DNA from: JBBFMJ01 sp037441225
GTDB lineage: Bacteria > Acidobacteriota > Thermoanaerobaculia > UBA2201
DNA: 8,647 bases
Assembly: GCA_037441225.1 (NCBI GenBank)
Contig: JBBISU010000116.1
Span: 1 to 8,647, forward strand
Reading direction: 5' to 3'
Part shown: positions 1-6,727 of the stretch, in pieces
How positions within the stretch are numbered: the first letter of the stretch is position 1
Layout of the letters: each line of letters opens with the position of its first letter
Notes under the pieces: generated by a model
Seen by the model: only the letters and a program-made list of their open reading frames with translations
Database searches by the model: none
Told to the model about the DNA's origin: nothing
Translations under genes and position numbers: made by a program

Positions 1-1
1 C

Positions 2-745
2 TTTGATTTTGAAGGGAAAGTTGCACTTATAACAGGCGGTTCTTTAGGGATTGGAAAGAAATGTGTGGAGATTTTTTCATCTTTTGGAATAAAAACATAT
101 TTTACATATAAAAAACATAAAAAAGAAGCAAAAGAAATAGAAGAAAAGACAGGTGCAAAGGGCTTTAAAGTTGATTTATCTTCAAAAAGGAGTTTGGAAA
201 ATTTTGTTGAAAATTTTAAAAAAGAAACAGAGTATCTGGATTTTTTAATTCATAATGCAGGGATCTGGGATTATTTTGAACTGGGAAAGACAGATTTTTC
301 TGTCTGGGAAAATTTAATTCAAATAAATTTAAACTCCATTGGATATTTGACAAATAATTTAATTGATTTAATGCTGAAGAAAAAAGGCGGGGCAATTGTC
401 CTTGTCTCTTCAACAGCAGGCAGGCGTGGGGAAGCATTCCATTCCCATTATTCTGCAACAAAGAGTGCATTGATTGGTCTTACAAAATCCTGGGCGGCAG
501 AACTGGGACCAAAAGGCATCAGGACAAATGCAGTTGCTCCAGGATGGGTTGACACGCCTATGAGTGAAGAATCATTAAAAGATATAAAATTTAAAAGAGA
601 ACTGATTAAAAAAATTCCACTTAGGAGAATTCCCAAACCAGAAGATATTGCTTATCCAATTTTGTTTTTAATCTCTCCATGGGCAAAACATATAAATGGT
701 GCTGTCCTAGATGTAAATGGTGGAGCAGTTCTCCTGGAAGGATGA
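2..745 (+). CDS. Short-chain dehydrogenase/reductase (FabG-like), 5'-truncated by window edge
   Basis: NAD(P)(H)-dependent oxidoreductase of the classical SDR family; the substrate cannot be read from sequence. The frame is open from base 2, giving 247 residues. A call from the GTG at 65 would cut off the nucleotide-binding loop TGGSLGIG (bases 32-55), so the true start lies just outside the window. Visible motifs, numbered in the 247-residue fragment: TGxxxGIG at 11-18, NAG at 85-87, catalytic Ser137, and YSATK with Tyr150 and Lys154, then the PGWVDTPM segment and a C-terminal DVNGG. The spacing of Ser, Tyr and Lys matches E. coli FabG (138/151/155), so probably only one or a few residues are missing. 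The stop is 3 bp before thyX, suggesting cotranscription. A decayed paralogue lies at 2788-2997. It could be a 3-oxoacyl-ACP reductase or a sugar/alcohol dehydrogenase; nothing here decides this. Confidence 0.93.
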   Translation, partial: FDFEGKVALITGGSLGIGKKCVEIFSSFGIKTYFTYKKHKKEAKEIEEKTGAKGFKVDLSSKRSLENFVENFKKETEYLDFLIHNAGIWDYFELGKTDFSVWENLIQINLNSIGYLTNNLIDLMLKKKGGAIVLVSSTAGRRGEAFHSHYSATKSALIGLTKSWAAELGPKGIRTNAVAPGWVDTPMSEESLKDIKFKRELIKKIPLRRIPKPEDIAYPILFLISPWAKHINGAVLDVNGGAVLLEG

Positions 746-748
746 GAT

Positions 749-1648
749 ATGGAAAAAACATTTTCAGAAGAATTGGATAAAATCTTGGGCAAAATGTTTA
801 AGGTTTTAGATGATGGATTTGTAAGGGTAGTTGATTATATGGGAAATGATTCAAGCATAGTTCAAGCAGCAAGGGTCTCTTATGGAGAAGGGACAAAAAA
901 GGTAAGAGAAGACAGAGCATTGATAAGGTATCTTTTAAGGCATAAACATACATCACCATTTGAAATGTGTGAGATAAAATTTCATTTAAGAGTTCCAATG
1001 GACATCTGGCGGCAGTGGATAAGGCATAGGACTGCTTCTGTAAATGAATATTCCACAAGATATTCAAAGGCAATTGATTCCCAGCACAAGACAAAATCAA
1101 ATGAATGGAGAATACAGTCAAAGGATGCAAAACAAGGAAGTAGCGGCTTTATAGATGAAAAAATTGGAACATATCTTTCAAAACAAGAAGAAGGGCTTCA
1201 CATTTTAGCAAGAGAAGTTTACAATGAAAGGTTATCCTTTGGAATAGCAAGGGAACAGGCAAGAAAGGATTTGCCTTTATCAACTTATACAGAAGCATAC
1301 TGGAAAATTGATTTAAGGAATTTGCTCCATTTTTTGGAACTCAGATTAGATCCAACTGCACAATTTGAAATAAGAGAATATGCAAAGGTTATTGGCTATG
1401 AAATTGTCTCAAGATGGGTTCCTCTGACCTGGGAAGCATTTGTAAACTATAATTTAAAGTCAATTGTGCTTTCTTTTGAAGAACAAAAACTATTAAATTA
1501 TATAATTTTAAATAAAAAAGAAGAAGCATTAAAATATGCTGAAGAAAATGAATTCATTGAAAGAAAGGAAGGAAAATTAAAATTGACCTTAGAAGGAAAA
1601 GAGTTTGAAAAGAAAATGATTTTTCTTTCTATTAAAATTCCGTTATAA
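749..1648 (+). CDS. thyX: Flavin-dependent thymidylate synthase ThyX with C-terminal extension
   Basis: Methylates dUMP to dTMP using methylenetetrahydrofolate, with FAD/NADPH as reductant, in the cytoplasm; it replaces ThyA. The 299-residue product has the ThyX signature RHRx7S (Arg92-His93-Arg94 to Ser102). It also has the conserved HTSPFE region (67-72), ARKDLPLSTYTE (171-182) and the segment NLLHFLELRLDPTAQFEIR (191-209), which carries helix and flavin/dUMP contacts in known ThyX enzymes. The ATG at 749 has a GGAAGGA-type ribosome site in the last codons of the upstream SDR gene, whose stop is 3 bp away. Known ThyX proteins are usually about 220-250 residues. Here about 60 residues follow the conserved core (from about 240), Lys/Glu-rich and predicted helical, ending in a short hydrophobic tail. 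No function is assigned to that tail. The stop is 6 bp from the stop of the convergent secreted-protein gene. Confidence 0.97.
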   Translation: MEKTFSEELDKILGKMFKVLDDGFVRVVDYMGNDSSIVQAARVSYGEGTKKVREDRALIRYLLRHKHTSPFEMCEIKFHLRVPMDIWRQWIRHRTASVNEYSTRYSKAIDSQHKTKSNEWRIQSKDAKQGSSGFIDEKIGTYLSKQEEGLHILAREVYNERLSFGIAREQARKDLPLSTYTEAYWKIDLRNLLHFLELRLDPTAQFEIREYAKVIGYEIVSRWVPLTWEAFVNYNLKSIVLSFEEQKLLNYIILNKKEEALKYAEENEFIERKEGKLKLTLEGKEFEKKMIFLSIKIPL

Positions 1649-1671
1649 ATAATTTCAGAAAGGACGGGAAT
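1637..1671. terminator. Possible weak bidirectional hairpin between convergent genes
   Basis: ATTCCGT (1637-1643) can pair with ACGGGAAT (1664-1671), giving seven pairs with one bulged G and a loop of about 20 nt. It spans the stops of thyX and the convergent gene. A short T-rich stretch follows on each strand (TGTTTTC on plus, TTTTAAT on minus). The stem is short and the loop large, so this is only a candidate; it overlaps coding sequence on both sides. Confidence 0.25.
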
Positions 1672-2714
1672 GTTTTCTCTTTCCTTCTCCCTCCTTAATT
1701 TTAAAGACATGAACAACAGGTTTATATTCATCTGCAAAGAGTTCTAAGATATATAAAATATTATTTTCTCTGTCATAAGCAGGTGCACCAAATCTGTTTT
1801 TCCTTTGATTGCCCTTTGCATTATACATAACTACATCCCACATATTGGCATTCAAGTATAAAAAATTATCCAGATTAAGTGTTGCATATGGCTGTGGCTC
1901 ATATGGCTCCATATTACCTTGAGCAACTTGAGCAAGGTTAGAAGGATTATAAAATAATAGTACTGCATCAAAACGAGAAGACCACCAGCCCCTGCTTTCC
2001 TCTTGAACATCTGCTCCAAGGCAGGGTGCCAAATCTGCTTCTGTACAAGGAGTAAACCCATCTGGTTGATTGCACNNNNNNNNNNNNNNNNNNNNNNNNN
2101 NNNNNNNNNNNNNNNNNNNNNNNNNNNNNNNNNNNNNNNNNNNNNNNNNNNNNNNNNNNNNNNNNNNNNNNNNNNGCACCTTTTGTGTTTGGGTTTTTAA
2201 GATTTAAATCGCACCAGGCATGCGTTGGTCCTACAGTGCTGTATGGATCTTCATGAAAGTGCTGACCCCAGGTGAGATAAAGTTTTCCACTTGTCTGTCC
2301 CTGTTTTGCAGGAAGATATTCAATCCCTACTCTTGGAAGTTCAGTAAAATTTGAAAAAAGACCTCCTCTTACATCGCTAAATGCTTGTAATGTCGTGCTC
2401 ACTGGTAAGTTATTGACATTTGATGAAATAATGGGCGCAGGAATTGAAATTTCAGATACCCAGTTTTCAATGTCAATTCCAGTTAGGAACAATGAACCAG
2501 GGAATCCATCATTTGGACCATTTGGATCACCTTGTGGATAATAAGTCATTGCCTGTCCACTCCAGTCCCATATTGCTGGATAATCTGATTGAACTTCTGG
2601 CAATCTAAAAGCACCCAAATAAGTAAAATCTGCAGGCTGTACCAATCCACCAAAAATGTTTAAATTTAAAATCATTAACAATAAAGAGAAACTCAAAAAA
2701 AGTTTATTTTTCAT
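1655..2714 (-). CDS. Secreted protein of unknown function, interrupted by assembly gap
   Basis: Not a family I can name. The N-terminal half (179 residues, 2714 to 2178) begins MKNKLFLSFSLLLMILNLN, a clear Sec signal peptide with cleavage probably near residues 22-25. It continues with Trp/Pro/Gly-rich sequence (FTYLGAFRLPE at 30-40, WDWSGQAMTYYPQGDPNG at 49-66, LYLTWGQHFHED at 145-156, THAWCDL at 164-170). The C-terminal half (139 residues, 2074 to 1655) has a Cys-rich start (Cys at its positions 1, 10 and 18), then RGWWSSRFDAVLLFYNP and a final KPVVHVFKI strand before a basic tail. Repeated aromatic beta-strand-like blocks suggest an all-beta, perhaps propeller-like fold; this is inference. 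The two halves fall in different frames across the N run, as expected when its length is arbitrary, and both have secreted-type composition, so I treat them as one gene. The start has a strong GGAGGT site. Confidence 0.75.
2076..2175. other. Assembly gap of exactly 100 N
   Basis: One hundred consecutive N bases lie inside the secreted-protein gene. Exactly 100 is the usual placeholder for a gap of unknown length, so distances and reading frame across it have no meaning. The known sequence ends in GCAC on the left and starts with GCAC on the right. Collapsing the two into one copy puts the gene halves out of frame, so real sequence is missing. Confidence 0.98.
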
Positions 2715-2717
2715 ATG

Positions 2718-2723
2718 ACCTCC
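2718..2723 (-). promoter_or_regulatory. Strong Shine-Dalgarno site of the secreted-protein gene
   Basis: On the minus strand GGAGGT lies 3 nt before the ATG at 2714-2712. It is the clearest ribosome binding site in the window and supports that start over the internal ATG at codon 14, which would remove most of the signal peptide. Confidence 0.8.
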
Positions 2724-2787
2724 ATTTATATTTTAGCACACTCTTTAATCTCGTTTCTTCTGCTACTGATTTTCTATTTATCAATTA

Positions 2788-2997
2788 ATGGTTATAATCT
2801 ATCGTAAAGAATGTGTAAAAATTTTTACATCCTTTGGGATTAGGACATATTTCACTTACAATAAAAATAAAACAAATGCAAAAGAAATTGAAAAAGAAAA
2901 AGGAGCAAGGGAATATAAAAAAGTTACTTTAATTTTAAATTTAATTGGAAAAAGGGATTGTCTGAACCTTTGGTTACGGGGTATAGGGCAAAAATAA
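2788..2997 (+). pseudogene. Decayed fragment of a second short-chain dehydrogenase
   Basis: A 69-codon open frame, very probably a gene remnant. Bases 2806-2919 translate to a 38-residue stretch matching the SDR at the window start (residues from KKCVEIF to GFK) at 24 of 38 positions without gaps, including the run SFGI-x-TYFTY and AKEIE. In an intact SDR this region follows the nucleotide-binding loop. Here the loop is gone: just upstream only a faint out-of-frame echo can be aligned (about 2777-2805), and TGxxxGxG is absent. After 2919 the similarity fades, with a possible match around GKRDCL to SKRSLE, and the frame stops at 2997. NAG, Ser, Tyr and Lys motifs are all missing, so no enzyme activity is possible. 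It lies in the 336-bp interval between two minus-strand genes, which otherwise holds only the leader of the secreted-protein gene. A short unrelated expressed peptide is possible but unlikely. Confidence 0.8.
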
Positions 2998-3050
2998 CTG
3001 GTGAATCTGAGATAATAATTTTTTAATCTGCCAAAATGTATACCTAATAC

Positions 3051-4340
3051 TTATTTTATATAACCTAAACTCTTAAGTTTTTCGTAATCTTCTTCTGTAA
3101 GATTTACCTTTTCTAATGCGTTATCACAAAATTTTGGAATATTTTTTAAAATATTTATTATTTCCTTTTTAAATTTTAAGCATAACTTTTCTTTATCTTT
3201 TTCAATGTTGTTTTTTTCTCCCTTATCATTTAATAAATCATATAATTCAATTTTTCCATCAGAACTTAATATAAACTTCCACCTCTTTGTTCTCAAAGAA
3301 TATCTTCTATCTTCATATTGCGAAAAGATAAATTCTCTTTTTTTCAAAGTGAGTAAGTTTTTGCCTGGCATATAATTTAACTTTTCTGCTCCAGTATTAT
3401 TTAAAATTGTAGTTGCTATATCAATGTGATTGCATAAGGTATAAATTTTTTTATTTTTTGGAACCTTTGTCCCTGCAATGATCAAAGGGATATGAATTAG
3501 TTCTTCATATAAAAAATCTCTATGCAATAGCCCCCCATGTTCTCCAAATTCTTCACCATGGTCTGCTGTAAGAATTAAAAGATAATTTTTAAAGAAGCCA
3601 ATTTCCTGAAGTTTTTGAAAAAAGATTAATAAATTATCATCCACATATTTTATTGAACCATCATATCTTGCCTTTAAAAAATTCAAATCTTCTTCTGATA
3701 AATCCTTCCAGGCAGTATGGGCAAAGTTTAATAAAACTTCATTTACTGGATTTATCTTACTTTCATATTTCCCAAAAATTTCATCATAAGGAGGTGGAGG
3801 AGTATAAGGTGAATGGATATCATAAGTATGATAAAAAACAAAAAAGGGCTCCTTTTTTATATTTTCTTTTAAATACTTTATGACTTTATTTGTCCCCTTT
3901 ATAATTCCTTCGCCTTGATCATCATAGATATCAAAACCCCTATCAAAACCATATGTCTTTGATAAAAGCCCTCCATCAGTTACGCCTAAGCAAAAATATC
4001 CATTTTTCTTCAAAAACTCTTGAACCATTGGAATATTTTTATTTACTTTAAAATCAATCCCTCCTTTTCCACAAAAATAAGAACTTTGATAAAGCCCTGT
4101 TAAAATTGTTGTATGGGATGAAAAAGTTCCATGTGTATTTACAAAACAATTTTTAAATAAAATTCCCTGGGAAGAAATATAATCAATAAAAGGAGAGGTA
4201 TTCCTATTGTAGCCATAGCAACCCAAACTATCTGCTCTTAAATCATCAAGGGAAATTAGAAGTATATTTGGTTTTTCAAATTTATTTCCTTTACAGGAAA
4301 TTAAAAAAATTAAAAGAATAAAATTTAAAAAATATTTCAC
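3051..4340 (-). CDS. Sulfatase/alkaline phosphatase superfamily lipoprotein with Thr in the nucleophile position
   Basis: A predicted surface or periplasmic hydrolase of sulfate or phosphate esters. The 429-residue product starts with a lipoprotein signal peptide ending in the lipobox LISC (Cys16), followed by Lys17, so export and outer-membrane anchoring are plausible. Metal-site motifs: ISLDDLRAD (Asp32, Asp33), YHTYDIHSPY (His171, His176), and TADHGEEFGEHG (Asp260, His261, His268) with His273. The usual sulfatase C/S-x-P-x-R motif is replaced by TFSSH (Thr72-His76) before the conserved ILTG, so formylglycine cannot form there. The C-terminal LYDLLNDKGEKNNI and LTEEDYEKLKSLGYI are typical of sulfatase-like proteins. 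The start is GTG at 4340: an in-frame stop lies four codons upstream and no other start keeps the signal peptide. The ribosome site is weak. The substrate is unknown; a phosphodiesterase, phosphotransferase or atypical sulfatase role is possible. Confidence 0.9.
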   Translation of the reverse strand: MKYFLNFILLIFLISCKGNKFEKPNILLISLDDLRADSLGCYGYNRNTSPFIDYISSQGILFKNCFVNTHGTFSSHTTILTGLYQSSYFCGKGGIDFKVNKNIPMVQEFLKKNGYFCLGVTDGGLLSKTYGFDRGFDIYDDQGEGIIKGTNKVIKYLKENIKKEPFFVFYHTYDIHSPYTPPPPYDEIFGKYESKINPVNEVLLNFAHTAWKDLSEEDLNFLKARYDGSIKYVDDNLLIFFQKLQEIGFFKNYLLILTADHGEEFGEHGGLLHRDFLYEELIHIPLIIAGTKVPKNKKIYTLCNHIDIATTILNNTGAEKLNYMPGKNLLTLKKREFIFSQYEDRRYSLRTKRWKFILSSDGKIELYDLLNDKGEKNNIEKDKEKLCLKFKKEIINILKNIPKFCDNALEKVNLTEEDYEKLKSLGYIK

Positions 4341-4433
4341 ATTCTTATTTTATCAAAAAAATTATTTTTATTTTTGCAAAAAGTTTTTTAATGTCTATTT
4401 TTTTTAAAAAATGCTTTCCAAAATTTTTATAAA

Positions 4434-4461
4434 TTGTAAAAAATAAGAATAAATCTATAAA
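4434..4461 (+). promoter_or_regulatory. Possible promoter of the selD-waaA-lpxK-lpxL operon
   Basis: TTGTAA (4434-4439) and TATAAA (4456-4461) are separated by 16 nt and lie just upstream of the selD start at 4480, in the 139-bp divergent interval with the sulfatase-like gene. The stretch is extremely AT-rich, so such matches arise by chance; position is the main support. Confidence 0.27.
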
Positions 4462-4479
4462 AAATGTTAAAATAATTAG

Positions 4480-5520
4480 ATGGAAAGGGAAGATTTATTT
4501 AAACTGACTGAATTGGCATCCTGTGCTGGTTGAGCAGCAAAAACAAGCCCAGGGGACCTGAGCTTATTTTTAAATGTTTTAAAAAGCCAGATCCTTCCAG
4601 AAGAAGTGTTGTGTGGAATGGAGGGCTCGGAAGATGCAGGTGTATATAAATTAAATGATAAAACTGCTTTAATTTTTACCCTTGATTTTTTTACGCCAAT
4701 TGTTGATTCCCCATATCATTTTGGAAAAATAGCAGCAGCAAATAGTATGTCTGATATATATGCAATGGGAGGGAAGCCATTACTTGCATTAAATATATTA
4801 TGTATTCCAGCTAATTTATCCCACATTGCTGTTGAAGAAATTTTAAAAGGTGGTCTTGAGAAAATAAATGAAGCAGGTGCTTATCTTTTAGGTGGGCATT
4901 CAATTCAAGACAAGGAGCCAAAATTTGGGCTTGCTGTTTTAGGGATTGCAAAGCCAGAAGATATAAAAAGAAATAATACAGCAAAACCAAAAGATCTTTT
5001 GTATTTAACAAAGCCCTTAGGTGTTGGGATTTTAACAACTGCCTTAAAGAGAAAGAAAATAAAAGAAGAGGACTTAAAAGAAGTAACAAAAGGTATGGAA
5101 AAATTAAATAATTTATCCTCTGAACTTGCTTTAAAATATAATGCAAATGCTTTGACAGATGTAACTGGTTTTGGCTTGATTGGGCATATCTCTGAAATGT
5201 TAAGGGAAAATTTAGGAGTAGAAATATTTTTTAGCAAAATTCCTTTTTATGAGGACTCCTTAAAATTTGCAAAAGAATATATTTTTCCGGGGGGAGCTTA
5301 TTCAAATCAAAAGTTTTATGAAAATTTTTTAAAAGTAAAAGGAAATTTTGAAGATGAAAAAATTTTTGCCCTTTTTTCACCTGAGACATCGGGGGGACTG
5401 CTTTGTGCAATTTCAGAAGAGAAAAAAGAGGAATTTGAAAAGGAAGCAAAGAAAAAAAATCAGGAGGTCTTTTTAATTGGTAGATTTATTGAAGGAGAAG
5501 GGATTTTTTTAAAAGATTGA
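4480..5520 (+). CDS. selD: Selenide, water dikinase (selenophosphate synthetase), itself a selenoprotein
   Basis: Makes selenophosphate from selenide and ATP, the selenium donor for selenocysteine. The frame runs from ATG 4480 through an in-frame TGA at 4531-4533 to the stop at 5518-5520, giving 346 residues, about the usual family length. The TGA is codon 18 in the context SCAG-U-AAK, aligning with catalytic Cys17 of E. coli SelD, with Lys21 matching Lys20. Metal/ATP residues Asp52, Asp69, Asp92 and Asp227 fall where the family has them. Conserved AANSMSDIYAMGG (86-98), GGHS (138-141), TDVTGFGLIGH (226-236) and ETSGGLL are present. The 25 codons after the TGA (SPGDLSLFLNVLKSQILPE) are typical SelD sequence, so the TGA is decoded, not a nonsense mutation. 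Starting instead at GTG 4606 would delete the active site. A hairpin suited as SECIS lies at 4539-4571. No strong ribosome site is seen. It heads the operon with waaA 1 bp downstream. Confidence 0.97.
4531..4571 (+). promoter_or_regulatory. Selenocysteine UGA codon and bacterial SECIS hairpin in selD
   Basis: The UGA at 4531-4533 is followed by a hairpin. CAGG (4550-4553) pairs with CCTG (4557-4560) around a GGA loop (4554-4556). AAGC (4545-4548) pairs with GCTT (4562-4565), and AAAAA (4539-4543) with TTTTT (4567-4571), the three stems being separated by single C/A mismatches. Twenty nt separate the UGA from the apical loop, within the range known for bacterial SECIS elements, and the loop begins with G, as SelB binding usually requires. 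The folding is by eye. Confidence 0.88.
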
Positions 5521-5521
5521 T

Positions 5522-6727
5522 ATGGTCTATCTTTATATTCTTATTGAAATCCTACTTTTTCCAGTTGCATTAATTTTTATCTTATTTAATAAAAAAACGA
5601 GAAAAACATTTTTCCATCGCCTTGGATTTTTTCTCCCAAAAAGTAAAAATTGTATCTTATTTCATACTGTTTCGGTTGGAGAATTCCTTGCTTCAAAAAA
5701 AATTGTTAAAGATTTTACTTCAAATTATGATGATATCTTTGTATCAACAGTAACTTTAACAGGGATGGAACTTGTTAAAAAGGAAAATTTAAGTCATATT
5801 TTTTTCCCCTTTGATTTCCCTTTTATTATTGAAAAATTTTTAAATTCTTTGAATCCAAAGGTTGTTTTTATTTTTGAGACAGAAATCTGGCCTTACTTTA
5901 TTTATAAATGTTTCAAAAGAAATATTCCAGTAATAATAGTGAATGGAAGGATATCTGATAAAAGTTTTAGTTTATATAAATTTTTTTCTTTTTTCTTTAA
6001 AAGTTTTTTTGAAAAAACTGAATTAGTTATTGCAAAAAGTGCTGAAGATGCAGAAAGGTTTAAAGTTTTGGGAGCAAAAAAAATAAAAACCCTTGGAAAT
6101 TTAAAATTTACTTTTGATATAAAACCTTTAAGGGATGAAATAAAAGATTTTTATGAAAATTTCATTGATGAAAGGATTGGGTGGGTTGCTGGTTCCACTG
6201 TAAAAGGAGAAGAAGAAATTGTTTTAAAAGCCCATAAAGAAGTTTTAGAAAATTACCCTGATTCCTTTTTAATCCTTGCTCCAAGACATCCTGAAAGGGC
6301 AAAAGAAGTAGAAGATTTAATAAAAATTTTTAGTATGAGTTATATAAAAAGAAGTGAATTCCCAAAGGCAGAAAAAGCAGAGGTTTTGCTTATTGATTGT
6401 ATAGGGGAACTTGCCTTTCTTTATTCTTATGGAAAAATTGCTTTTGTTGGTGGGAGCTTGGTCCCAAAGGGTGGTCATAATATTTTAGAGCCTGCTTATT
6501 TTAAAAAGCCAATTATAATTGGTCCTTATTATAATAATTTTAAAGAAATAGTAGAGGAATTTAAGAAAAAAGATGCTTTATTGATATTAAATAAGGAAGA
6601 TTTTTCAATAGTCGATTTAATGGAAAAAGATTTATCAGTGATTGGAGAAAGGGCATATGAAATATTAATGGAAAACAGGGGAAGATTTGAAGAGATCTTT
6701 AAAATTTTAAAAGATTATATAAAATGA
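5522..6727 (+). CDS. waaA: 3-deoxy-D-manno-octulosonic acid (Kdo) transferase
   Basis: Transfers Kdo from CMP-Kdo to the lipid A precursor at the cytoplasmic face of the inner membrane; GT-B fold, glycosyltransferase family 30. The 401-residue protein is close to the usual 400-430. A hydrophobic N-terminal anchor (about 3-22) is followed by HTVSVGE (48-54), whose Glu54 corresponds to the catalytic base. Then come ETEIWP (119-124), NGRISDKSF (141-149), GNLKFTFD (192-199), AGSTVKGEE (223-231), APRHPERA (253-260), and the CMP-Kdo binding block from FVGGS (308) through GGHNILEP (317-324) to IIIGPYYNNF (331-340). The ATG is 1 bp after the selD stop and has no close Shine-Dalgarno site, suggesting translational coupling. 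The last four bases (ATGA) overlap the lpxK start. Whether it adds one, two or more Kdo residues cannot be told from sequence. Also called kdtA. Confidence 0.96.
   Translation: MVYLYILIEILLFPVALIFILFNKKTRKTFFHRLGFFLPKSKNCILFHTVSVGEFLASKKIVKDFTSNYDDIFVSTVTLTGMELVKKENLSHIFFPFDFPFIIEKFLNSLNPKVVFIFETEIWPYFIYKCFKRNIPVIIVNGRISDKSFSLYKFFSFFFKSFFEKTELVIAKSAEDAERFKVLGAKKIKTLGNLKFTFDIKPLRDEIKDFYENFIDERIGWVAGSTVKGEEEIVLKAHKEVLENYPDSFLILAPRHPERAKEVEDLIKIFSMSYIKRSEFPKAEKAEVLLIDCIGELAFLYSYGKIAFVGGSLVPKGGHNILEPAYFKKPIIIGPYYNNFKEIVEEFKKKDALLILNKEDFSIVDLMEKDLSVIGERAYEILMENRGRFEEIFKILKDYIK

Noticed and set aside
65..745. Starting the SDR at GTG 65
   Set aside because: The frame is open to base 2 and encodes the cofactor-binding loop upstream of that codon, so the gene is truncated by the window edge.
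2003..2200. Plus-strand open frame across the N run
   Set aside because: Over half of it is N placeholder or lies antisense to the secreted-protein gene; the known residues have no protein-like pattern.
2715..2800. A promoter for the secreted-protein gene
   Set aside because: TAAAAT and TTGATA boxes exist on the minus strand but are spaced about 41 nt apart, so no credible pair was found.
4480..4533. selD as a pseudogene with a nonsense mutation
   Set aside because: The TGA falls exactly at the known Sec/Cys position, is followed by a SECIS-like hairpin, and the remaining frame is intact and conserved.
4811..5449. Three minus-strand open frames inside selD
   Set aside because: They are antisense to a well-conserved gene, without ribosome sites or recognisable motifs.
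4606..5520. selD starting at GTG 4606 as a shorter protein
   Set aside because: It would lack the catalytic Sec18/Lys21 and the rest of the conserved N-terminus, which is clearly encoded upstream in the same frame across the TGA.
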